DNA from: Terebella lapidaria
Taxonomy: Eukaryota > Annelida > Polychaeta > Terebellida > Terebellidae
Length of the DNA: 64,000 nucleotides
NCBI GenBank assembly: GCA_949152475.1
Contig: OX424567.1
Span: forward strand, 16,393,402 to 16,457,401
Direction of reading: 5' to 3'
The notes below the pieces were generated by a model that was given only the letters and a program-made list of their open reading frames with translations, ran no database searches and had not been told where the DNA came from. How positions within the stretch are numbered: the first letter of the stretch is position 1; every line of letters begins with the position of its first letter. A program made the translations under genes and the position numbers. Positions 10,161 through 22,564 of this stretch are shown piece after piece.

Positions 10161-11200
10161 TTCACAGATCCATGCTTGTCTCAAAAGCCATAAATATCCG
10201 TTAATATTGGCACAATCAGATCGGAAAACTGTGACCCAGCATAGGGTGTTTTTTGTTTGAATAAGTATGGCAAAAAAGAAATAATACTGATTAACTTTTA
10301 TATAAATCAGCTGTACATCAAATGTATAGATTGGCTCATGACATATAGTATGAGATTCAAAACGAAGACAATTTTTGGCAGAGGTCTCAAATTACATGAT
10401 GAAATAAAATGGACGTTTCTGAATATAAGCATTAACAAATTTCATTGCATGAGCTCAATTATGGTGTGGCATGAAGAGTCATGGTCAATTATGTCTTGAT
10501 TCGAAAACACTATTCCTATTATAATTGAAAGTAGTGGTTGAGTGGCATGCACTTATTTTCAACATCATTCAGTTTATTTGATATCGCATAATCAGAAGTT
10601 ATTCATATTTAAAATGTAGAATGAGTCCTGAAAAGGAATGGCATTAACTTAGCAAATCTCAGTGCACTACTACATGTATGAGGGTTTTCAAACACAAAGT
10701 GGAGAGTTTTATATTATCTTCTCTGCTGGGATAACATATATCTCGCACGTGGACCATGTGAACCTTGCAGATGATAACTTTTCAAATTCAGTTTATTTGT
10801 AACTCGTCATATTCACATGTTAGTATTGTACGACTGGCACCTGTGTCATATATGAGTTATGTATTACCAATACACCGTTATACAACCTGAGGTATTATAT
10901 GGCCATAAAGTTGAGATGTTTGTGATTGCTTATATAACCGAAAATGGATTGCCATTCTTCCCATCAGAAAACTCATTAGTAGGTTCTTCAGCTACAGTTG
11001 GATAACCTAGCAATGGAGGTATTACATCGGAAAATAATTCACACTTCCAATTATTATAATGCGTACACCATATGTATTATTCATGAACCAGATGACAATG
11101 AAAAGGTATCTGTTTTACATCGTCGTACCATGACCATATCTATGTCTTCTCACCTGTAAGAGACCACACCTACGGAGAGTGAATAGTCACCATATTATGG
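10160..11200. other. Intergenic, no feature recognised
   Basis: AT-rich DNA without a recognisable gene, TIR or tandem array. Confidence 0.5.
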
Positions 11201-11204
11201 ACTT

Positions 11205-12060
11205 GCCAATCTCAAATCCACTGACGAATTTGCTAATTAGTCACACCCAACATTGACTAATATATGTACTGCAAATATCACCTGACGAAAGATACATCAA
11301 TGAACTGGCCAAATGTCAGGCATGTAATTTTGTTAATGACAGACACACCAAGTATTTTGGATTGCAATTTTTTGTAGTTGATTCACATATTAACAATGAT
11401 GCAACGGGATCCAAATAAGATGCATGTATTATCAATACTTTTTATCTGGGATAGGCCTGGCTTGGCCAGAGGAGTTTCCATAAGATAATACTATTTCTGG
11501 TGATTTAAGCACACGTCAATAAAATCAAGAATTTCAGGCATCCCATATAAGACCACGTGGAGGTGAAATCAAGTTATATTCACATGAACAATGTACGTTT
11601 CTAATCTCTCATCATTCCTGCGGACGTCCTTCTGAATATTTGACTTCTCCGACTACTTCATTACACGCACGATATCAAACTCAAGCGATTTATGGATTTA
11701 GTGGTGTCTTAATTGGGGTTTCTTTATGGCAACTGCTGCCCCTTTTGGAAACGAAGTTTGTGTAATAATCTTCCAAGTTAGAAAACATCTTTGTCAACAA
11801 TATTAGCAGTACAAACAAAACCATCCACTATACAGATATATACCTCTGGGCCAGGACTCTGCATGATCGGAGTACTTTCTAATTTGTCTCAATCAATACG
11901 TCCACCCACACACCACGGAGCACTTTGATGATATTTAATTTAATATCCCACAACCGAAGAGATACATCAATACTGAGGATGATTGCCTCTCCAGATGTAT
12001 CTTCAATGTCACAAACTGAAAGTTGATCTCATCGAACCGATTTGTATTCATTTCGTCTAT
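11205..12060 (+). repeat. Composite repeat, blocks D and B, second plus-strand copy (degraded)
   Basis: Block D is at 11205-11295 (ACTAATATATGTACTGCAAATATCACCTG across a few mismatches). Block B is at 11890-12060 (TTTAATTTAATATCCCACAA, CGAAGAGATACATCAATACTG) but has lost the second arm of the hairpin. Confidence 0.55.
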
Positions 12061-13590
12061 TACTCAGTGCTTGCATCGATAGTCCCAAATACCTGACAAA
12101 AATCGGCACCATCACAATAGATGAACAAATTGTTGTACTGTGCATTGTAAAAACATATTGTGCATTTTACACTGTACATGATAAGTATGTATTAGCCTGT
12201 TAACAATTAGATGAAATCGGGGGAAACAGCTTTGGGCAATTTTGAGATAAAAAATTTTCTCAACCTAATTGCACCAACGCGCTAGGATATTAAAAAAATA
12301 GCCATGTGCCAGCACATGATGGATGGTGGCGTGAAAAGTAATGGGCATTTTCGTTTGTGAATCAAGAGCATTATTCCTAGGATGATTGGGAATTGCGGTT
12401 TAGTGGCGCACCATGATCGATCCTATATTAACTCGATAACTTTGGTAACTCCGTGACGTGCCATGATAGATCATCCCATAATCTAGAGGTATTGAAATTT
12501 GATCGCTTATTGCGATTTCATGCATTTGATTTAATAACAGATAATCGGAACTTTTCTATATTTAAAATGTGGAAAGAAATGGCTTCGAAATAGCTACCCT
12601 CAGAGGTCACCTTAACGGTTGTCACGAAGTCGATTATTAGAAACATTAGTCTCTTGGACTTAGTCTACATGTCAGTATAATGCTAGTGTAGATATTAGTA
12701 TTGTTCAGCCCAAACTACATGTACATGCCAATACTCGATCCCATGTCACCAGTATGAATCATACCTGTTGCACAAGGTGCTTACGTTGAATACATCATCA
12801 ATACAATGACAAGTGATTAAGTCTTACTTGAGCTATGTGACCTTAGCTGATATTGACAGATCTTATTTTTAGATCGTTGTGGCATATATTCTGTGTAATG
12901 CCTGTTCATTATACGTTCAGGTGATACTTAGTAAGTGAGTATTTATTTCGCACTACAAATTTTTACAACACCGAAATAACAATTCACCACGAAGTGCGGG
13001 ACACCAGAGGAACTTTAAGTTCATCGGGCTGGTGACCTTAGTAAAATAAGGAATAGATGGTCATAAAGGATTAAAAAACAAAAGTGAAAAATACATTGCA
13101 TACATAGGTGTGCACGCAAAATAAAGAATGGAACATACATATTAATGGTATTCACCAATTATTGAGCTACACCGTATAGCCGTCAATGCTTCCAACAGTT
13201 GGTCAATTATATAAAATAAAAATATATAACTAAAATTAGGTATCATATTAAATATCTACATCATACACTTTGCATACTCTGTTATTTAGGATTGTTTAAT
13301 TTGGGTGACAAACTTATTCATTTCATACATACGTTTTCACGAGTCTTTTTGTTGTTGTTGTGAATGAGGTTAAGTGGTTAATAGAGAGAAAATGTCAAAT
13401 GATATGTATCACTTTTGAAAACGAGATAATGACACATTGTTGTCGAATTATTCAGATAACTCACAGGCTGAAATACTGGACCACTGCGGTAAATTGGAAT
13501 GAAGTACAACATTGTAGGCCTTCGTTTTACAATGCTATTTTACCATGAAGTAAGTTTTGCTGTTAAAAGATATGGTACATTGTCCGGAGT
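12060..13590. other. Intergenic with one block F copy
   Basis: Block F recurs at about 12810-12910 (GTGATTAAGTCTTAC... TTTTTAGATCGTTGTGG). Otherwise this is AT-rich DNA in which I see no gene. Confidence 0.5.
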
Positions 13591-13595
13591 GAAGC

Positions 13596-14272
13596 ACTAG
13601 TAAAGTGCAAATATGGTGTGAGCTCATATGAAAGATCTCATTGATCTGAGCAAAATGGTCTTTACGGCGTGTCAATATCACAATCCGTTCAAAAGTTACA
13701 ACACATTAAGAAGTGAAATCGGCAAATTTGTTTTTTTTTTCAAAATCATTTAGCTAATTAGTATGCAAATGAGATATTCATGACGTAATCGGGGAAGCTG
13801 ATCTAACTAGGTACTTTGATATGTGTTATTCATTCATTTAACGTTAAGATTATCCATCGAAACTTATTCCATACAGTTTTCAATATGAATAATCAGTGTT
13901 TTCATTTGATCCGTTGTTGTCAAGGTAACCAGTGACCTGGTATGGCCCATAGCAACCATGGTTGCTATGACAAGAAACCCATTAGGACCGTGTATGCAGA
14001 AATAAAAATGGTTCAGACTCGAGTACTATATTAATTTAATTTATAAATAATTGACAGAATGGCGGCCATGGTAACCGTGGGTAACCCTTGCTCTAGGGAA
14101 GGGCTGGTAAGCATAGCAACCATACAGTTTGTATGGATATTGATTATTTATGGTACACAATAATATGCAATAATATGTCAGAAACTTTGACATTGACATA
14201 CCGTAAAGAACATTTTGAATAGCTCATTGAGATCTATCATGTAAGTTCACATCATACTTGCACTTTACTAGT
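13596..14272. mobile_element. Non-autonomous DNA transposon with ~85-bp terminal inverted repeats
   Basis: The first 85 bp (13596-13680) and the reverse complement of 14188-14272 align over their whole length with scattered substitutions, beginning ACTAGTAAAGTGCAA and including CTTTACGG and TGTCAAT blocks. ACTAGT, which is its own reverse complement, sits at both edges, so TIR and target duplication cannot be separated. TA, CTAG or ACTAGT duplications all fit. The 0.5-kb interior has no transposase frame. It does contain a perfect 22-bp palindrome at 13948-13969 (CATAGCAACCA mirrored) and a second CATAGCAACCAT at 14112-14123. Confidence 0.8.
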
Positions 14273-17200
14273 ACATTATTAACATTCTCGTTCTTTCTTT
14301 GTCTTTAAAGTTACAAGGAATAAACTCTGTAATTGTGTTTTTATGCAACAGTCGAGTGTGATAGAACTGTAGTTACAATAGCACCACACAACTCGAAGTG
14401 GTAGCTGCGTCGTATTGTGAACATTCATTTGTCTTTCATCACCACAATCAGGTGACTGGCTTTACGAGGTTTCCATAACAAACTCCCTGTGGTGAGATGG
14501 ACGACAGTGAACAGTTCATATCAATAACTGATTGTGATTCCGTCATTCGTACGCCCTCCAATACCAAATCCCCCCACCCCCCATTCCTCACCACTCTATT
14601 CCCACCGCTTATTCCCTGAAGTCTGCAGTCACAACCCTCCCAAGCACTGTCCAAATGAACACGTGCTGCAATGCTTACCAACAAGCTGCCATATTTCACC
14701 CGCCGCGCCCTTTCTGGTCACTCGAGGGAGTCTCTACCACCCCAACAACCCACGTGCGTCCGTCACTAAGGATACCAATGATGTCAAAGGTCACCGCATC
14801 GAATAAGAACAGATAAACAGTGGTTACCGCGTAGGAACAGATCACTCACGGTTTGGAGTTCACGCAGTTAGGATTCCCGAAGGGCGATATTTCACAGCAT
14901 TAACTTCCAATTGGATCTTTAATTTCAAAGTACGTTTGGAGATAAATTTTACTTAAGGTGAGTGAGTGTACGTTTATTCTCCTGTGTATTGTTTTCTAAT
15001 GTGGCAGCGGTGATTCAAAAACAAAAAATGTGAGCAATAACATGGAAATATAGATTCTGTCATTGGGATTTGACACATGTATAAGCGACGCCAATTGACT
15101 TTGGCATTGTGAACATTTAATTTACATGTGGCATTCACGTATTTCGGAGTTAATACCTGTATGAATGTTTGGATCTGTGCTAAATGTTTATTTTTTGTCA
15201 TCCAATAATTGATAAAAAGACGAGCAACGTCGTTATGAGGAACAACACATTTAATTTGGAAATTATCATTGAAAATCAAATTTCGCTACTGCCGCACATA
15301 ATGGAATACTCGTGTATACATACACATACATAGTGCATGGTTCCCATTTAGCAAAAACTAATCATGCGACAACCCGCTCGCCTGCAGATGTACATGTATA
15401 CTAGTACATCATTATGAATGATCATTATAAAGAATGTCAATCATAAAATGGACAATGGTTACTTTTTTTTCAACTACAACAAAAAACAACAATTTTGAAT
15501 GCCCCATAAAATTTTGACAGGGGAAAATGTGTGAGTGCATACAATCTACTTGCGTGCAGTGATATTTAATGCCCTTGGAAAACCAATAACCGTTTCATTT
15601 CGCCCTGTACATAGATCACGATTACCGTGTGATACAGCGCACCTTGGCGACTACTTCTCGTCTTATTTCATGAGCTCTATACTCGTATTTTACCATTAAC
15701 GAAACTCATCAGCTACGACGCTTTAGTCGCCTCTATTGAGAATTTTTGTGTTCGTTCAACAAAAGTACGCCTACATTTTCCAGATAAATGAACATAAAAC
15801 ACAAGTTAATGAGAGAAGCACATAAACGTTATCCACATTCTGCAAATTCTTACGAGGGATATGAATTTTCAGCCGACCCCAGAGGTCGCATGGGGGCAGC
15901 GTGATATACAACTCCTGTAGTGATACCATAAACGGCGTTATTGCTTGCATGTTGAGGGTCTATAAGAGATATACAAAATTTTCATGTAATTTAATGTCGA
16001 TCATCATCATTACTGCATGGACAAATGCCAGTGGTGAAACATTATTCATTCGCAACTCTGCAAATGGCGACAACGCTGCACCTGAAAGAATCAATACTCA
16101 ATGCATAGCGCTTATTTTATATTATTTGTAATATCACATAGTGTAGGCCTGATATATATATTATATTTAAGTAGACTGTATAGCCCTTTATCATTCCAGT
16201 CATTGTGCTTTGGGGCTGAGTGTCCTCGAAATGCACATTTACCTCGTATTTCAAGCGTTTATGAAAAGTTACCACGAATTGTCTTTTTTGCACAACTGTT
16301 TCTTGGAGTTTGGTTATGTATTATCTCCGATATATCGACCAGCCTGGTGATATGTTGATTTCATGTCGGTACTCGATTCCATGTATGAAAAGGATCAATT
16401 TGAGGTGCAAAAGTTGTGAATGATTGTGCCGGTTTATGTTTGTGTCATCGTCTCAAAATTCGACGCGTGTGCAAGTAATGGATCACATGATATTAATAAT
16501 TCAAAATATTGATGAAGTGCCTTATTTTTTGCTTTTCGGAACCACCAATAGGCACATAGACACACCTACATGTCAAATGTACATCTCGGATAAGCCTCGA
16601 AGTGATCATTGCAAAGACTTCTCTCGATGAGTTTGAAATAATATAGCTCGAGTTTTCTTATTCAGCCTTGGCATCATTCTGAACCTGCATCCCAGCTACG
16701 TTCAATTGCAACATTGGTAAATCTATCAAACTTCTACGTGACATTTTCTTGGTGACTCTCAGGAAGTTTTGAAGTACTCTCATGAAAAATATTCGTTATC
16801 CGAGTTGTTCATGGCCATCGGATCGTAGTTCACATTTCGGTTTGACCTTCATGCTTTGCGATATCTTGACACGATACATGTATGTCGTAGAATAAGCTAT
16901 GTCGATGTTTGTTGGAACTGAAGTTGTACGATTCTATAAACTACAGTTGGAACAGCAAATATGTTTTATAGTAGCGCCAGTCTTGTATTTCGTTCACGAC
17001 TCTAACAATGAATCAATTCAATAACTAATTGCCGGTTTAATTTTTCAATGTATGTATCATATCAGGAACAGTATTTTTTTCGGTGTTGAAATTGGTTGTT
17101 TGGTATAATTTGCTGACAACCATCGAAACGATATGCTCTTTTCAAATCTTCTGACGGTGAAAATTGAATCAGCTGAGCGCAAGCAACGTGCAAGTGAATT

Positions 17201-19465
17201 GAAAGTATCATACTGTTCATACTGTATCAGGGGTTCATACTGTATCAGGGGTAATGGTAAAGTGTGCAAGTTTGGTACACACAACTAGAGTTTTACTCAT
17301 GGGCCTGGACTCCTCCAACTTCAGATGTCAGCAACACGCAACCCTTCACCAAATGAAAATTTTAAGAAGATATGTAGATATCCATTTGTCCGCACATTGT
17401 TACTAATGGTATCAAGTGTTATTCTAAGACTGGTAGAATCTAGACCTCACGTAATGGAGATACATCCGAGCGACACCGCCTCGCTCATCCAAATTAACAA
17501 ACCTCACACACCCCCCCCCCCCCTCCTTCTACCTCCTCAACTCCCGCTCACTATTCTACGATGCCACCGCAGCCTACATCGTATTTAACTCCTGTCCCTC
17601 TGTGGATACGTTCCTTTGACCGTGGAACTTGTGGCCACCAGTGAGAAGGAGTGAGATACCAGTAGATCAAGGAATCAGGTGTCAGGATATTTGTGTGTAA
17701 AAAATCAATACAAGGAATAGGTATTTAGTTTTGTTTGAGAAAAATCAATACTTTGCTTGATTTACATGTGATTATTTAATGTGGATCAGTCCTTTATTTG
17801 ACTCGGACCTGACTGGGGAAGCATCTTGGTATCACACATCAACTCTCTACCTGAAATAGAAGATAAATTATTTGACAAATTTACAGGTGAGCACTTGATA
17901 GATGCATTTTTAAATGAATATTGCAGTGAGTTACATGCAAATCAATGTTTCACTTTAACAATATAATCTGTTATGTGAAATATGGGAAGAGTATGCAACT
18001 CGACGAAGGTTGCTCGGGAATGCTCGAGCATGTATAATTCGAAAATATCCCATAAGATATCCGGAGCATAGACCTCCGTTTGTTGAGATGGACATATTCA
18101 GAAACGCCCTCGCTTATGCTCTCGTGGAGTCAGCTGACAGATTTGCTGGCCAGCGGTGAAGGATAATTTACGATATAATATAACAGCGATAAATAGTTTG
18201 TGGATTTGTCATGATAAAACTAGCCACGAACAATAAGATAATTACTATAAAATGACCCGGTAAACAAATTAACTCTCCCCTGGTATCGATATTGTCATGT
18301 ATTATTTCTCTTATTTATGGAGGTTTTGTGTCGTTGCCGATAGCTCAACGAGATGGGTGATAATTCATGTGGTTATTTGCGGAGATTTCCTGGGAAGACA
18401 CCAGTTGTCCAGGAATTCCAGGACCAATCCCTGCATGATTATGGCTAATTATTTACAATAGGGTTTTATGACAAGGCAATGTGATGCATGTAATATCCGT
18501 GATAAATGCATTGGTATTTCTGTGCCAATGAAATGATAAAGGTGAAACACTTGAAATGTGCTGTCTGATATGCGGTATGATTTTTTTCTTCTATTTCAAG
18601 AACGATGCAGTTTATTTATTACACTTGACAAACAACTCCTTAAAACAATACCCACACAATAATGTGTCTACAGATGTGATATTGCCAAACATCTATCACA
18701 TCTTAAGAATAAAACACCTAGCGGAAGATATTTACTTTGTGGGTGAAATTCCCAGAATTACTTCCTGTGAGCTACTACGTAATAGGCCTGTTACTTCGAT
18801 AACACCTCCGCATAGGCAACTATTCTCCGAACAGATTGTAATATCCGAGTAGAACGACCACATATACTGCTCGCTTCCCTATGTAAACACTGTCCAAATA
18901 CGATCTACTGGCCGTGTGATCACGCCTGGTGTCACGTGGTCACACCTCCTGCCCCCTAGCGTCGTGTCCATGTAATCATGTAATTACAATCCAAGGCCAT
19001 AGTGAATCAATAACCTTTCATTCTAAGGTTAGTGTCAATATGTGACAAATTCAATACTATTGTACAAGTAGAAATCAACAACATAGATCAGTATAAATTT
19101 CTAAGAAACGTCCTGCCCAATGGAGTGATGGATTAAATGACGATAATGCTGTTGAGTAATCTTTTTCCCCATCGGTAGCCCTATGCACATGTATATTATA
19201 CATTATTATTGAATTGAGAAAAAAACAACATTATATACTAGAAATATAATGATCCTAATATGTACAATCATTTGCGATGGGTGGTGAAAATTCATACAGT
19301 TGATAATATCACGTGACCAACATCCCCAATCATGAGATAACGGTAAGCAACTGTAACGGGACTCCAAGGATTCAGAACAGTATAGCTGCGTTTGTCACGC
19401 GACGTTCTCCATATATAAGCTTGATTTGTGTTTAGCTCAGTAATTGTCACCGGGCAGTGTCGGTT
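14273..19465. other. Long gene-poor interval
   Basis: Two locally C-rich patches occur, at 14525-14800 and 17440-17590 (the latter with a run of Cs at about 17511-17523). Their open frames are Pro-rich only because of the C-runs. An 18-bp unit, TTCATACTGTATCAGGGG, is repeated twice in tandem at 17218-17255. Splice-like words occur but no exon chain with consistent phase could be built. No RNA gene was recognised. Confidence 0.45.
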
Positions 19466-20473
19466 CAGGGGCCTAGTGCACCAAACCGTCGGTGAAGCGT
19501 CGGTGACAACGTCCGTCGTAAAAACACCAACGTCCGTCGTGGATTCTGCGTCGGTCAGAATGTTGGTTTGCACCAAGCTGTCGGTCGTTGAAAACTAACG
19601 TCCACTGGACGTAAAATCTGCGACTCCTACAGAGCAGTCGTAGATGGGTCGTACAACTTTTGAAATCGTGTACCATACAATATAAGTGGAGTAAAATATT
19701 TCTTATCTGCGTGATATGTTGACATAGCACTCTGATAGCGTTGGGAACCAGCTGTTATCAAAATTTTAATGATTGCAGAGTATCAGTATAATTATGCTAA
19801 CACATGCGCTGTTATAATGGTTACATTGAGCGCGGAGAAAACTCAAATTATGAAACTGTATTATATCATTTGTTTTATATATTTTTTCCAAATACTTCGA
19901 TATATTGATACAAAAACTCATGTACACGAGAGATTATATTACGATAAGGGAAGATAATACTGCTCATTATGCACCAGTAGGCATATTATGGATGGTCAGT
20001 AGCAATTATTTACCTTATGTGTTACCCATTGCTGAATTACAATACATATGTAAAATATTGGAATCGCACGGAGTTAAATGTACATTCATTGTCTACAGAT
20101 TTATTTTAGGCGTCAATAGGTTTATGCTTGCAGCTACAGTGCAACAGGAGTTGTTACAGTAATTGTTTGTATAATTTAATGTCCACGCCATACCTTTCCA
20201 GAATCATACTGTACGTATATGTCCTACACCAGCCATCCATATACTATGCATTTTGACTGTTAAAACTGATAATCTTGATAACCAAGACTCGAATAAGTAT
20301 GCACCGATCCGTCGGTAGGCACACCGACGCGTCGGACCTACGACCAATTTGCGACTTTTTGGTACACACCACACGCCCGGTGATTTCACGACGGACGTTT
20401 CTACGACGGACGTAGGTTCCACCGACACTCAACCGACGCTTGTTTTACGACGGTTTGGTGCACTAGGCCCCAG
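19466..20473. mobile_element. PIF/Harbinger-like non-autonomous element with CAG target duplication
   Basis: The element runs from 19469 to 20470 and is flanked by CAG (19466-19468 and 20471-20473). The outermost 23 bp, GGGCCTAGTGCACCAAAC then CGTCG, are identical in inverted orientation at both ends. Further in, both arms carry the same short words in mirrored order (CGTCGGTG, ACGTCCGTCGT, AAACGTCC). A GGGCC start, GCACCAAAC and a 3-bp CWG-type duplication are known for animal Harbinger elements, so the assignment is likely but untested. The ~600-bp centre has no transposase; the short minus-strand frames near both ends are translations of the repeated arms. Confidence 0.8.
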
Positions 20474-21239
20474 GACATCGTTTCCAAAAGAAAGATTAAT
20501 CGAAACAAGTACTTCTTCTTATACCTAGTTCCTTTTACTACCATTATATTAAATCCCACTACCCAGTAATCATAGTAAAATTTAACATTCCCAAAAAAAA
20601 TCTGACTTAAAATGCTACAAGATACAACGACACCAATTGTCAGTAACCCGTAATAGCACCACCCGTTATCATTCCACCGGTCTTCCATTCATATGGCATG
20701 ATATTTGATTGGAATACTTCGAAATGTTTTTATCATCCACAGGTGGATAATATTGAAATATCGCCGTGCATTCGAGGAAGCAGAAACAACTGACGAATAT
20801 ATCACCAATCATTCATTACATAACACCCTATTAAAAACCTTGTTTGTGTCCACGCCCTTGCGTCCCTTCCCCTTCCTGTCACACATCCGGGGACATTCAA
20901 CACATATTGAACACACTTCGCCAACTAGCTTACGCCAATAATTGCGTTAGGTAATTGATTGATCATTGATCAAGGATGACCCCCATTTTATTGTGCGTTC
21001 CCGAGTGATTCTTCTGAGAATTAATACGAAAACGTTGCCGTCGAAATTATGTTTCTTTTCTTTTTGTAGTTCAGGTTATCATTTGGTGCATATACGTATT
21101 GAAATATGTGTATTTGTCCCGATATCAGTGCGTATTTAATGCTGTTTGAAGTATATTTGTTGATTTGATTTAACAAGTTAGACGTTCGAGTACAATACCG
21201 AATATATTGTACTGTAATGAAAGTGTTTTTTGTAATCCC
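20474..21239. other. Intergenic, no feature recognised
   Basis: AT-rich spacer between two TIR elements. No gene or repeat was identified. Confidence 0.5.
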
Positions 21240-21244
21240 ATAGG

Positions 21245-21319
21245 CACTGTCGGAACCCGACTACCGTAACGTCACGTTACGGTAGTCATGAAGATGGCGC
21301 AAGGTAAATCGATTCGTTT
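21245..21319 (+). repeat. Left TIR of the palindromic-end transposon
   Basis: Carries 13-mers at 21259-21271 (forward) and 21275-21287 (reverse). Subterminal forward copies follow at 21471-21483, 21493-21505 and 21525-21537. Confidence 0.9.
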
Positions 21320-22483
21320 AATTATCTGCTGTTTTCTTGCTAACAATAATATACTGACGCGAAATATTCCACAGACATATAGTATAAGACATTTAGAATA
21401 TATATATTGTCATGTAGAATAGGCTGTAACGGCATTTTCGGGATAAAAGTCGTTGATAAGATTTGCTATTGACTACCGTAACGTTTCGGTCCGACTACCG
21501 TAACGTGACCGATCTGCCGTTTAGGACTACCGTAACGTCACTACTGTGATTTGATCAATACGCAAGTAAAATTAAACAACAATCATTTTCTTCATTACAG
21601 AGATGGGTTTCAGATGCAGAACAAATGACAAAATAATATATATAACAAAATGGTATCTATATTCAAACCGTCCGCTGTAAAAGTTGCTGCGATGATCTAC
21701 AAATCAAATTCACACACATAAAACCTATGCCTATTTTGGAGTAACAACTTGAAAATCCGGATGTTTGCGTATTCATTACTAATACTTTACGTTGACCACA
21801 AACTTTTAAACTACGAGAGTTATGACCAGATAATTGCTATAGAGTCAACAAAGTCAAGATGCGAAGCAGGCATAAATTCCAGGCAATCAAGTCCAAATCC
21901 GAATTCCGAGCTCCTGATCCATGAACATATCAGACAACGATATACAAGGAGCTGTTACATAAAAGGTCTATATAGTTATTGATGAAGGGCTATATGATAT
22001 TAACTATATATTGATAAAGGGCTAAATAACATTGCAACTATATATATCCATTGCTATTCGATACGTGCCCTGCAATTAAATAGGATTATACATATAATTA
22101 TTTGCAACAGTGGGACTGCCTATGTAGCCCTACATGAACGATATAATACTGGCAACAGATACACAACCTGGCAGGTGTATATCCACAAAAGAAAACGATA
22201 TATTTGTTGTGGAGAATTAGTATATGAAACAAAATAGCAATCATTGATGTGCTTGGTTCGTAACGTTACGGTAGTCGGCCGTTCGCGTTACGGTAGTCAC
22301 TACTCTGATACTACATGACGTTACGGTAGTCGTCATTGTTTTCTTATCGAACGAATATCACACGTACACTCGCTGCTCTGGCTACTCTAGTGGGCCTGAT
22401 AACTGCATACACTTCGTGGCTTCAAAATTGTTCCGATTTGACACAGTATCGCACAACTTATCAAGAAAAATTGATAGGAAACA

Positions 22484-22559
22484 AAACGAATCGACATACC
22501 TTCCGCCATCTTAATGACTACCGTAACGTGACGTTACGGTAGTCGGGGTTCCGACAGTG
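22484..22559 (-). repeat. Right TIR of the palindromic-end transposon
   Basis: Carries 13-mers at 22516-22528 (forward) and 22532-22544 (reverse). Subterminal reverse copies lie at 22264-22276, 22286-22298 and 22319-22331, mirroring the left side. Confidence 0.9.
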
Positions 22560-22564
22560 ATAGG

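Larger units (their letters stand above)
21240..22564. mobile_element. TIR transposon with palindromic ends and mirrored 13-mer arrays, 5-bp target duplication
   Basis: The element spans 21245-22559 (1315 bp), flanked by ATAGG at 21240-21244 and 22560-22564. The ends begin CACTGTCGGAACCC and stay similar for ~75 bp (21245-21319 against 22484-22559: one indel and about four substitutions). Each TIR contains a near-perfect palindrome: GACTACCGTAACG, TCA, then its reverse complement. Three more copies of the 13-mer lie further in on each side, giving ten in all. The AT-rich ~720-bp core has no recognisable transposase; the 77-residue frame at 21749-21982 shows no known motif. Superfamily is open: a CAC start with a 5-bp duplication recalls Transib/RAG-type elements, but the heptamer is CACTGTC. 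Confidence 0.9.

Noticed and set aside
14534..14806. Pro-rich small protein in a C-rich patch
   Set aside because: Composition alone explains the open frame, and a similar C-rich patch at 17440-17590 gives an equally meaningless frame.
18556..18852. 98-residue open frame as a membrane protein
   Set aside because: Phe/Ile-rich start comes from AT-rich DNA. No second conserved copy, no splice or promoter support.
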